This document shows positions 24,248 to 36,054 of a DNA stretch of 64,000 nt, one piece after another. Numbering within the stretch: position 1 is the first letter of the stretch; each line of letters starts with the position of its first letter. The position numbers and the translations under genes were made by a program. Origin of the DNA: Cardamine occulta (taxonomy: Eukaryota > Streptophyta > Magnoliopsida > Brassicales > Brassicaceae); contig CM051372.1 of the NCBI GenBank assembly GCA_028015245.1, positions 8,558,991 to 8,622,990 of the forward strand. The letters run 5' to 3'. Under the pieces are notes generated by a model. The model was given only the letters and a program-made list of their open reading frames with translations. It was not told the origin of the DNA and made no database searches.

Positions 24248-25277
24248 TTGTAATTGATTTGCAGAGAACTTGAAATATAAGAGCAAGCAAGTGGACACGA
24301 GTTTGCGCCTAGAGATTCTCCGAGATCCACTTTTCTGAAATAACCATTCTCTCCAATGATGTAAGCTACACTTTTTAACTAGTCAATATTAAAAATCACT
24401 GCGACTTTTTTCTCCTCGTCAATCAAGAAATCCAAAACTAAAACATGGTTTCATATCAACTTTTAAGAAGTAGCTCCATGACACTGCATCAGGCTCAATC
24501 TTGTTCGTCCCCCAAATCTCTGTCTCAAATGTATCCCACCGCTTAAATAACACCGCAAGACGCTCCTCTTTAACTGCAGATAGAGACACATTATGTCCTC
24601 CAAAGGGCAGAGGCAGACGCGGTCCGAACCTCTTTTTTGTAAAATCAAAAGAGAGTAAATAATAATCTGTTGATTTCGTATCGCTAGCATACCAGTAATT
24701 ATTTCCCTTCAAAGATGCACAATGTTTAAAAGAGATTATATCCCATTCAAGAGTGACACTAGGAACCCTCCATGAATCAGTGCTAAAATCGTAGATTTCA
24801 GGGTTATTTAGGTAATTACCATAAAACTTCAAGATTTTGTGGCGACCGCAGGATTGGTCGTATCCGAGAGCAAACACTGATATCCCAAACTTAGATCTGC
24901 GTCTGATACATTTTAGAACCCCATAATATGGATTCCAAACCACAAGTCTAGTCTCGAATACACAAAATAATAAACCATTGCAGTGAAAGACATGAGATCT
25001 ACAAAATGTTTCATCTGAATTGTCCAAGGTGATAAGTTTACCTTTACCCTCTATAGATAGATCAACTTTGTTGGCAATTCCATGGAGATTGACACCAATC
25101 AAATAAGCCTTGGAATTCATCATCATCAAAAACTGTTTTTCATCTGATGCGGTTGTTCTGTCGATGTGCTTGTTTGTAAAGCTCCGATTTTTGGTTAAAG
25201 CGTTTCAAAGATCTCAACGGAATCCTAGCGAGAATCTCCTCCACCAATTCATTTGGAAGATTGGACATCATCATCAT
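24232..25277 (-). pseudogene. F-box/FBA protein pseudogene, copy C
   Basis: The start is MMMMSNLPNELVEEIL. A 29-bp deletion (by comparison with copy A) after RSLK removes the AVRSTCKKW part of the F-box and shifts the frame; GAA microhomology lies at the junction. The rest is open from an internal Met run (25129) for 236 codons with the FBA motifs YLIGVNLHGI, VVWNPYYGVLKC and FALGYDQS. A 2-bp deletion at about 24430 then shifts the frame before FLIDEEKK, and a TAG follows NID. A truncated FBA-only protein is possible, but it would lack the SKP1-binding F-box. Confidence 0.86.
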
Positions 25278-26326
25278 CGTCGCTTGTTGAGACAAAAATT
25301 GTTATGACTTTAAAGGGCTGACTATCTATTTCCCCATGTTAATACACTAACAACTCTTACATCTTTTAAAGTTGTCCAACCAATCGACCATAGTAGGCTG
25401 GTTTTATTTCGGTCCATTATATTTATTAAGAAGAAGACCCAATTTGTGAACAAGAATTTTTTTATTATTTTTTTCTTGAGCAAGAAACTTACTAGAGAAA
25501 ATAGTGTATTAGTGACAGATATAATCATCCATAAAAGTTGACCAAAAATAAATAAAAATCAATCATCCATAAACGATGTGATTAATTTAACAGAGGCCTA
25601 GAAAAACTAGATCTCTTTAAACCAAGGTCCTTCTTGTAGCTCATAAGTAGGAATGTGCCACCTGAAGGTAACTCTTTTAAAGTATTACTTGCTCATATAT
25701 CAAACGAAGATCTTTAAATTGATGAGAAACAAAAACTGAAGGTTTTGGTTTGACTCTTCTCATTCTTCTTCAGATAATTTGTTGGTTCAATATATATGTT
25801 TGTTGATTAGGCATGTAGATATTTAATGCAACTTAGCAGCTACACTTTATGATTGATGATTAGCTTCAATGTCGTAAGTTTCCATTGTTCTTTCCAAAAC
25901 ATATAAACAAACGTATGTCCCAAACTAGTGATGTTATAAACCAAATCCTTGAAGCTGAATCCATGTCTATAAAGGTCGCGTTCAATAATTATAACTCGTC
26001 GCGTGCGAACCGAGTAGCCTCGCACGTGCCAGCTTTACATGACAACAACAAAACTTTTTTTTTTTTTTTTTTTACTTCCCTCATCTTTCAGATTCCTTTC
26101 TCCCATGAGAAAACACACACATTTGATAAGTTACAGTCTTTTTGTGAATTTATTAATACACATAGAATCTCCAATGTACTAAAGACGCAACATTCTCGAT
26201 TCCACGTCTTTGCTTTCCCACAGAAACCCAATTTCTCGGATCTGGGATCTTAATCGGCAAAGTCTATGAGCTGTTGATCAATCTTTGTGATTGGAGAGTG
26301 AGTGTGATTCGATATCAGGATCGGCA
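25278..26326. other. Spacer and promoter/leader of the lipid-transfer gene
   Basis: 25522-25890 is the duplicon shared with 23228-23900, without the MITE. From about 26040 a long T run and a C/T-rich leader precede the start codon of the plus-strand gene. No independent gene is seen. Confidence 0.5.
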
Positions 26327-29300
26327 ATGGAGTCGATACTTGCACGGGCCTTGGAGTATACTCTTAAGTATTGGCTCAAATCATTCACCAGAGATCAGTT
26401 CAAGCTTCAAGGCCGTACCGCTCAGCTTTCTAATTTAGGTCCCTTTCTTCTCCGAGTTCTTCACTAGGAAAACAAAGTTGTGTTTTTGTTTCTTTTCTGA
26501 TTTAGATTTTCTGTTTGCAGACATTAATGGTGAGGCTATACATGCTAGTATGGGGTTGCCACCGGCCCTTAGTGTCACCACTGCTAAAGTTGGAAAATTG
26601 GAAATCATGGTTTGTGTTTTTTCTTGATTTAGCTACTCAGGAACATCTCATTGTTATGGAATTGTTTCTAATGGGAATGAGTAGCAAAATTCCTGGGAAA
26701 TTGGGGCTACTAGCAGAATTTGGACATCTTAAGTTTATTTTCTTGATTTTGACTTGATTTATTCAAATTAGGCCACAATCCTTGTGCTTATCTGTAGTTT
26801 TTACCTTTACCATTGTTAAGAACATTGGCTTTGATTTGTGACAGTTTTTCAAGTAAAGAAGGAATTGTGACATTTTAAGTGGATAGTTGGATGAGTAGCA
26901 GTAATTCTTGAATTTGATGGAACGTGCTATTGAAATGAAAAGTTATTCTGCTTCTGTTAACGTCTGTGATCTATTTTGCTCTCCACAAGCATTAATCTCT
27001 TTTTTTTTTTTTTTTCTTCTCATTTTCCTCCTCATATAGCTTCCATATGTCAGTAATGTACAAACGGATCCCGTAGTTGTGCAAATCGATAAACTCGATC
27101 TTGTTCTTGAAGAAAATCCTGATGCTGATGTGACAAAGGGTCCAAGCAGGTACTGAAACCCTACCTCATCTGTTTTGCTTCTACCCAATCTTGACCGAGG
27201 GTTGCTTAATTTGCCATAGTATTATTGAAGATTTAATTTATTGATTTTTACGTTCAGTTGTCAGTCTCCTACCACCTCTGGAAAAAGTAACGGTTATGGA
27301 TTCGCTGACAAGGTGAGGTATCTCTGTTACTTGGCTTCAAAAATTTATCCCGTAAAGCGCATAGGCATTAGAAGTTTTCTAGTTGGTGGTTCAAATGGTC
27401 TACCCTCTTATAATTGCTATTTTGAGATTTATGCAAACAAAACCGATAACTACCATGTGTCATATTCTCCAATTTATGGAGAATGTAATTTCCATCTCAC
27501 CTTAATATTGATAGAAGTTTTCTACTTGTAATGATTTCTATCACTCGTGCATTTAAGGTAGTTTGTTTTGAGCTTGGTTCATTATTAGTTTTTCTTGCAT
27601 TTGTGGTTGGAGACTAGCTAAGTGTATAATCCTTTTGTTTAGTTGAAGCAGTGATGTCAATTTGCCACAGTGTCTTATTCAGGTTTAGAGTTCTATTCAT
27701 TTCCAAATATAGGGGTACTCGTGCAATTATCTTTTATTATGTTGATCAGATTGCAGATGGAATGACTTTACAAGTTAAGGTAGTCAATCTGCTTCTTGAA
27801 ACTGGAGGTGGTTCTCACCGTGAAGGAGGGGCAGCCTGGTAAGTTTCTTGTACTCATTGTCTGGCAGTTTCTTTTTCTTCTACTGGGGATTTTATTTGTA
27901 AAATGCCTTGGATTGTTGCTAATGTATGCCTAAGCTCTTACACTTTGTATCTAGGGCTGCTCCGCTGGCATCTATTACAATACGCAACCTTGTTCTGTAC
28001 ACCACTAATGAGAGTTGGAAGGTGAGATTTGTGATTATGATGTAAGAAAATCCTTTTCTTGAAGAATTAGTTTTTCTGAATTAATTTCCATTTACAGGTT
28101 GTAAATCTGAAAGAAGCAAGGGACTTCTCTACTAACACAGGATTTATTTATCTGTTTAAGGTATTTATAACACTTTAGCTACTTTTCCATCATACTATAT
28201 TCTTGATGGCTCAAGATTGAGCATTCCGTTTTAGCGAAAAAGTGCCAAATATCTATTTGTTTCCGTGGCGCATGCTATTAAAACAACTTTGTTCCTACCT
28301 GATAATCCTGATGTGGTTTTTTTTTCTACCTGTGATGCATATACTTTCGTTATCAGAAACTTGAATGGGAAGCTTTATCAATTGATCTTCTGCCACATCC
28401 TGATATGTTCACTGATGCTAATTTAGCCCGCTCTGAAGAAGCAAATCTCAGAGATGATGATGGTGCAAAACGAGTATTCTTTGGCGGAGAACGCTTTTTA
28501 GAAGGAATTTCTGGCGAAGCATATGTAAACATTTGTTTTCGATTCTTTTTTACTTGTAGATATAATATTAAAGCAGGATGCTTGAATGCATTTGATGTTT
28601 TGGTGCCTAATTCATTAGCCCATGGTGGCCTCTTGTTCAGATCACAGTTCAGAGAACGGCACTAAACAGTCCACTTGGGCTTGAAGTCCAGTTGCACATT
28701 CCAGAAGCTGTTTGTCCAGCCTTAAGTGAACCAGGTTTGAAGACGTATTCTCTTAGTTTTCTGATAGCAGGTTGATGCATATGGATAACTAAGTCTACTC
28801 ATTCTTGGGAACAGGTTTGCGCGCTCTTCTCCGCTTTCTAACTGGAATGTACTTATGCCTAAACCGAGGAGATGTGGATCCAAAATCTCAGCAGGTCTTA
28901 AATTTCACATTCCCAGTGGATCTTTTTAAAGGAGACTTTTTACATGAATTCTTTTTCTCACTCTTTAATGGTCTGCCTCCACCAGTCTGTTGAAGCAGCT
29001 GGACGTTCTCTTGTCTCCCTTCTTGTGGACCATGTATTTCTTTGCATTAAAGATGCTGGTTAGTTAACTTGACTCACCTCATGTTAGCTAAGAGTGCAGT
29101 TTTGCATGGAATCATTACTGTTGCTTCTTGGGTTTAACATTTACCACCTTTAAATGTTTCAGAATTCCAACTAGAACTACTTATGCAATCACTCCTTTTT
29201 TCTCGGGTATGTTCTCACTCATTCTTAGATTTTGATCTAGTAACTAGCATGATTTTGTTTCCTGCATTCACATTATGCACCATGGAACTTTCTTAGTTCT

Positions 29301-32300
29301 GGAATATCGTAAAGTAGATTTCAGGAACTCTAGTTTTTATGATTTTATTGTAAATGTTTATAAGTTTAGTATGAGTTGGAACAAGACACGCGCATTATCT
29401 ATAATGAAATCGGATATCGGGCAATGTGAGGAGTTCATAAAAAAATTAGGGGTTTGGACCAGGTTTTCTCCCTCGTGAAAATGGTTACATCATTAATAAA
29501 TCACTCTAATATGATTAATGCATATAATGGGTTTGACAACTAACTTGGTTGTCTCAAGCTCTAATATATCTCTTCCCAGTCATGTTATGTTCACTAGAAA
29601 GTTTATTGCCTCAGGTGATTTAGTGCACTTTAGTCTCTGAGCATCTTAATGAATTATATCTTGTTATATGGTGCTGAAATCTGACATCACTAGGAATATA
29701 CTTGCAGGCCTGTGTTTCGGACGGAGAATCAGCTAACAATTTGACTAAGATTTTGATTGGTGGGCTATTTTTAAGGTGAATATGCTTATGTCCGGATAAA
29801 GTAGTAAAAGTCCTGATTAGAGTAATCTGTCTATATCCTTCTTTAAAGTTTAAACTACGCTCCCTATCATCATAGTTTTGTCTTTGCAATTTTACTAGGA
29901 TGATCTCTGAGCACTTTGTAATTTCTATTGATCTTCAGAGCATTGTGTTTGTCATAGTTGCGATTTCCTAACTACATAGTCAAGATCTTTGTTTCTGATA
30001 GCTCTTTTGAAACGTTTATCCGATTACCTCGTGTTAGTAGTGTTTAATGGATGCAGAAGCCAAAATTTTGCTTGATAGTGTATGTCATACGATATAAATA
30101 GAAACGTTTTGTGGAAAACTTCAAATAATCTACTTCCTATGGAGTACTCTTTTTATGTTGTTCTTTTGAAGCTAGCTCTTTCCCTTTTGAATTTCTTTGT
30201 TTTACATGCATTTGCTGGTTATGTGAACTATTGCCTTTACTTATGATATTTATATAAATAAATTTTTTCGTGCATGTGTTGGTTCACAACTTTTAATTCA
30301 AAGTTCTTGCATAATCACTCATGGTTTCAATTCAGGGATGCTTTTTCACGCTCTCCTTGTGCTCTAATCCAACCATCTATGAAAGCTGCTGCTGAAGACC
30401 TTGCAATTCCCGACTTTGGTATTAATTTCCGACTGTATTTTACAAAAAATCTTCTACTGTGTTCCTGTCAGGTTTTGAAACATTTTCATGCCTGATTAAT
30501 TTTCCTTCCACATATTTGGGGCAGCCAAGAATTTTTGCCCTGTCATATATCCATTGGACAGCAGCCCGTGGCAAATAGTTCAGGATGTACCCTTGATCTC
30601 CCTACACTCTCTTCAGGTCAAGCCATCCCCAAAACCCCCACACTTTTTCTCAAAGACAGTTATCCAGTGCCAACCACTCATGGTATGTGTATATCACGTA
30701 AAAATCAAAATATTCTCTTTTTAACAGATTCTTCACCATTTCTTCTTCTATCCTTTCTCAGGTTCATCTTCAGGAGGAAGCTTGTTTAAGAATTTCTTCT
30801 TTTCTGGCTGATGGCATTGTTGTAAATCCCGGTGATGTTTTGCCCGATAACTCTGTGAACTCTCTTCTTTTCACCCTCAAGGAGCTAGATGTTTCTGTTC
30901 CATTAGACATGAGTAACTTGGAAGATTCAGCAATCAAAGAAGACCTTTCCGTTAAAAATTCCTTCGCTGGAGCGAGGCTTCATATTGAAAACTTATCTTT
31001 TGCGGAGTCACCTACCCTAAAAGTTCGGCTACTAAACCTGGAGAAGGATCCTGCTTGCTTCTGTCTTTGGCCTGGACAGCCTATTGACGCCAGTCAAAAG
31101 AAATGGACAGCTGGAGCCTCACATTTTAGTTTGGCTTTGGAAACATCTCCCAACTCAACTGAACTTCAGAGCTTGCGAGGTCCAGAAATGGGTTTGTGGA
31201 ATTGTGTTGAAGGAAAAGACGTATGTATAGAAGTTGCTATGGTATCTGCGGATGGAAAGCCACTGATAACAATTCCTCCTCCTGGTGGTATTGTTCGCAT
31301 AGGAGTTGCTTGTGAGCAATATATTTCGCGTGCTTCAGTGGAGCAGTTATTTTTTGTTTTGGACCTCTATTCTTACTTTGGTAAGGTCAGTGAAAAGATT
31401 TCGATTGTTAAAGAAAGCAAATGCCAGAATACTGTTTCTTTGACTGGAGGATTGTTGGAGAAGGTTCCTAGTGATACTGCTGTAAAATTGGCTTTGAAGG
31501 ATCTGCAGCTTAAGTTTCTTGAGTCTTCCTTTACTAACACTCAGGACATGCCACTTGTTCAGTTTCTTGGCAAAGATCTTTCCGTGAAGGTAACTCATAG
31601 AACCCTTGGCGGCGCTATTGCAGTATCCTCCAACATATACTGGGAAAATATTGAGGTAGATTGTGTAGATACCGATGTACAACATGAACACGAGAATATC
31701 GGGAATGGTCACTTAGTTAGCTGTAATGGGTCTACCCCACTGAGGCGTGTCTTTTGGGTTGTCAACGGAAGACATGATGGGCATAGTGGCAGCACTCTTA
31801 TGACACCTTTTCTGGACATAAGCATAACCCATGTGATTCCCCTCAGCGAAAAGGATATGGAGTGCCACAGTTTAAGCATTGTGGCTTGTATTTCAGGCGT
31901 ACGCTTAGGAGGAGGAATGAGCTATGCTGAAGCTCTATTACACCGATTCGGAATTCTGAATCATGATGGTGGTCCAGGAGAGGGTCTGTCTAGAGGATTA
32001 GAGCATTTATCTTCTGGACCTTTGTCAAAACTTTTTAAAGCATCTATAGTTGATGACAGGAAAAAGGGTATTGAAAAAAACCATCTTGATTGTTTCCATT
32101 TCGTATAGTTCATGTGAAAGTGTCCTATATGCAGATTGTTCTTTTTTACAGCTTCAAATTTCGCTAACCACTGTTGTTAATATATGCATCCAGATGGAAC
32201 TCCAGAAAATTGGAGTGGCGATGGTTTCCCACATTTGGGAAGGCCAGATGACATTGATGTCTCTGTTGAGTTAAGAGACTGGTTATTTGCTTTGGAGGGC

Positions 32301-33637
32301 AGAGAAGGTGTGGCAGAAAGGTGGTGCTCTAACGATAATGAAATTATTGGACGAGAAGAGAGATGTTGGCACACAAATTTCCGTACTTTCCGAGTATTAG
32401 CCAAGAGTACACCAAAGCATGTGGATCCAAATGGGACTGAAAATCAGTATGATGCTCACAAGTATCCTGTGGACTCAATTATTGTAAGTATCGTTAGTTT
32501 TTCAACAGCTCAATATTTTTTGCTAAATTTTCTGAGGTTAATGATAACCAATTTACTTTGAGGTTTGGTGTGGGTTTGGTGTGGTGGCTTAGACATATAT
32601 GTGTGTTACTGAGCCTCTTTAATTTTGAAGCACATGACCGTTTTCGTGAGCTACCTTTATCTTTCTGGTGTCTTGCAAAATTACATTCTTGAATACCATA
32701 AGGACTGTGGACCTTTATGTGTTACTGAGCCTCTTTAATTTTATTTGGGAAATGCATTTTAGGTCAGTGTTGAAGGTCTGCAGACATTGAAGCCTCAGTT
32801 GCAGAAAGGTACCAATTCATGTAATGGCTTGCCTACAAATGGAGTTCACGAAAACGGTCATGTGCTGGGAGGGGTAAACATTGAAGCTAATATTGTGGCA
32901 TCTGAAGACAAATCTGTTCATGATGACGCATTGAACTGGGTGGCAGAAAGTCTGAAATTCTCTGTTAAGCAACCTGTAAGTGAAGCTGAGCACATTGCTC
33001 TTTGATTATTCCTTTTAGTAAAGTAGTTTTTGTAACAGAGATTTTTGTTCTTTTCGCTGCAGGTTGAGGCAGTTGTTACAAAGGATGAGTTGCAACATTT
33101 GACATTCTTGTGCAAATCGGAAGTTGACGCAATGGGAAGGATAGTCGCTGGGGTTCTACGTGTGCTGAAGCTTGAAGAATCTATTGGCCAGGCGACTCTA
33201 AATCAACTAAGCAACCTTGGTATGCTTATCTCAAACTACTCTTCTTCTATTTAAGATGATATTTTCAACTGTCTCCGGTTCTTGGATTTGCCTTTTTTGG
33301 CTTATAGCTCTATGTTGCTTTTTATTGAAAACCGAACAATGTTACAGGAAGTGAAGGTTTTGACAAAATGTTCTCTCCAAAAGCAAGCAGAGCAGGAAGT
33401 CCCAAAATTTCACCTTTTGCTGTATCATCAGATTCAATGAGAGAAATTTCGGCACGATCAAACCTAGAATCTACCATTTCTTCCATTGAAGAAGTGTCAA
33501 TGGAGTTAGACGCCAAGTGTTCAGCTCTAGTTTCTGATCTCAGCGATTCAGAATCTTCGGCGCAGCATGTCAACGAGCTCAAGCAGAAACTTGAAAGCTT
33601 GCAGAGCCTAATGGCTAAATTACGAGCCCAAATCTAG
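26327..33637 (+). CDS. Chorein-N bridge-like lipid-transfer protein (UHRF1BP1/BLTP3-like)
   Basis: A predicted 1202-aa protein from 20 exons: 26327-26438, 26521-26609, 27040-27149, 27258-27312, 27750-27838, 27955-28021, 28098-28160, 28357-28524, 28641-28734, 28815-28894, 28986-29058, 29163-29206, 29708-29775, 30336-30418, 30525-30682, 30762-32067, 32194-32483, 32763-32975, 33063-33219, 33348-33637. All phases close. The N-terminus (MESILARALEYTLKYWLKSF, then LSNLDINGEAIHASMGLPP) is a chorein-N/VPS13-type start that forms the closed end of a lipid-conducting groove at membrane contact sites. The middle is beta-rich without catalytic motifs. The C-terminus ends in a Ser-rich linker and a short coiled coil (SSIEEVSMEL...LKQKLESLQSLMAKL). 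By memory it is At3g20720; the lipid-transfer role is inferred from the animal family. Confidence 0.88.
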
Positions 33638-34030
33638 AAATTTATACTCCCAAATCGGATGGGAAGAAGTGAAGCAGGCAGCTAATTCTTTGATGTATAT
33701 AGCATATATAGAGAGATGTGAGAATCACTACTTGAAGAGGGAAAATTTTGTATCCTTTATATACGGTGTGGAAGTGTAAGTTCTGGGGATGGCCCAGAAA
33801 CGAAATTTGTGTATGCATATGAACAATGCTTGTATGTACTTGCAATCACCCAAAAGGAACTGTCTTTTTGGATTAAAGTTTTGAGAAATTTTGCAGAAAA
33901 GCTTTGTTGCTTTACGTTCTTCATGATTGGTTTCAATTCCCAAGAATCTGGGTGACAGTATTAAACTGTTAAAGGGTTCGCTTTTCGTCTCTCAAATTAG
34001 GATTTAATTTCAGTTGGTGGATATTGTATA

Positions 34031-35850
34031 GTGCTGGCTGCTTGTGGGGAGAATCTGGTTGTTTCGAAGTGCTACTTGTTAAGCCCTTCTTTGTACCTCA
34101 AAGCTCTCCAACTATGCAGCTACCAAAACGTTGGGAAACAAGTTCATTTGATCCATGGGGGTTTGGTGACAAACGGGTTCGGCTCCAATCTCCAGTTGAA
34201 CAACATGTTGATAGATTTGTACTCAAAACAAGGAGATCTGGAACTTGCACGTAAACTGTTCGACAGAATTCCTAAAAGAGATGTGGTTTCTTGGACTGTT
34301 ATGATCTCAGGGTTTTCTCAATGTCGATATCACCAGGACGCGTTGCTGTTGTTCAAACAGATGCACCGGGAAGATGTTAGGGCTAACCAGTTCACTTACG
34401 GGAGTGTTTTGAAGTCGTGCAAAGATTTGGGATGCTTGAAAGTAGGGATGCAGATACAAGGTTGTGTGGAAAAAGGGAAATTTGCAGGGAACTTAGTTGT
34501 GAGGACTGCATTGCTTTGTCTTTATGCCTGGTGTGGAAAGATGGAGGATGCTCATCTTCTGTTTGATTCAATGAAAGAAAGGGATTTGGTTTCTTGGAAT
34601 GTAATGATCGATGGATTCACCCGCACTGCTTGTGCTGAAACTTCGTTTAGTCTGTTTCAGTTGATGCTTGAGGAAGGTGAACTATTTTTTTCTATTCTTC
34701 CTACATAGATCAAAACTTTGGTGAATCGATTTGATTAAATAGCGTCTTGTGCTGTTCTGTGTCAGGGAAGAAGCCAGACTGCTTTACCTTTGGAAGCCTC
34801 TTCAGAGCTTCTATTAAAGTTAAGTGTCTTGAAGTAGTCAGTGAATTACACGGATTAGCGATCAAGCTGGGTTTTGGAAGATCAAGTGCACTGATTAGGT
34901 CTCTGATTGATGCACATGTGAAGTGTGGTAGCCTTGCCAATGCTTGGAAATTGCATGAGGACACGATGAAAAGGGACTTGATATCTTGCACTGCTCTAAT
35001 AACAGGTTTTGCACAGCAGAACAACTGCACAACTGATGCTTTTGATATCTTTAAAGAGATGATACTAATGAAAAGTCAGATGGACGAGGTTGTAGTATCC
35101 TCAATGCTTAAAATATGCACCAACATCGCATCAGTAACCATTGGAAGACAGATCCATGGTTTCGCCTTAAAATCCTCCCAAATCAGATTCGATGTTGCTT
35201 TGGGTAACTCGCTGATAGATATGTATACAAAGTGTGGAGAAATCGAGGATGCAGTCCTTGCTTTCGAAGAGATGGAAGAGAAAGATGTGAGATCATGGAC
35301 CTCTTTGATTGCAGGATATGGAAGACATGGGGACATTGAGAAAGCAATTGATCTTTATAACAGAATGGAGCATGAAGAGATCAAACCAAATGATGTTACA
35401 TTTCTTTCTCTCCTCTCTGCTTGTAGCCATACAGGAAAAACCGAACTAGGCTGGAAGATTTTCAACACAATGATCAACAAGCACGGTATCGAAGCTCGAG
35501 AAGAGCACTTATCTTGCATCATAGATATGCTTGCACGCAGTGGCTACTTAGAAGAAGCTTATGAACTGATAAGAAGTAAAAAGGGTATTATAAGTGTTAG
35601 CTCATCAACATGGGGAGCTTTTCTTGATGCATGCAGGCGCCATGAGAACGTGCAGCTCAGCGAAGTAGCAGCCAGGCAGCTTCTGAGTATGGAACCGAAG
35701 AAATCAGTCAATTATATCAATTTGGCCAGTGTATATGCAGCTAATGGAGCATGGGACAATGCTTTGAAAACTAGAAAGCTTATGAAAGAGAGTGGTTCCT
35801 GCAATAAAGATCCAGGATACAGCCTTGTGTATTTGAACAGAAGAGAATAA
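34031..35850 (+). CDS. Pentatricopeptide repeat protein (PLS class, E-type)
   Basis: Organelle-type RNA-binding protein. Two coding exons (to 34676, then from 34766) join across an 89-bp intron in phase 1. PLS repeats are recognisable by motifs such as NMLIDLYSKQGDLELARKLF, RDVVSWTVMISGFSQ, LVVRTALLCLYAWCGKMEDA, NSLIDMYTKCGEIEDAVLAF and VRSWTSLIAGYGRHGDIEKA. The C-terminal E-type region ends in NYINLASVYAANGAWDNA and DPGYSLVYL, and no DYW domain follows. The homologous frame is open upstream to a TAG at 33998 but has no ATG before 34205. Since 34031-34204 still encodes PPR-like sequence, the real start is lost or lies in an unseen upstream exon (an acceptor-like TTTCAG ends at 34013). By memory it is At3g20730. 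Confidence 0.82.
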
Positions 35851-36054
35851 GACAAAATCTCCATAAAAAGTTTATAATGTGATCAAGGTGAAGTTAATGA
35901 GGCTATAAAGAGCATCTCAAGGTTTCAGGGAGTAGCAACAAAATTTTCAAATCAGACTTACAATAAGACAACCGATGTCTCATTTCTTCCACATTCCTTA
36001 CTAATCAGTTCCTACAATGGATGTCTCATTCCTCCACACTCCTTATTCATCATG

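Noticed and set aside
25885..26253. 122-codon plus-strand frame before the lipid-transfer gene
   Set aside because: It contains a long Phe run from the T tract, lies in duplicated flank and leader sequence, and has no homology.
31347..31712. 121-codon minus-strand frame inside the lipid-transfer gene
   Set aside because: Antisense shadow of the large exon 16, with no domain.
34024..34254. Second overlapping frame at the PPR start
   Set aside because: It starts at a TTG and shares no PPR motif; the +1 frame with PPR motifs is the coding one.
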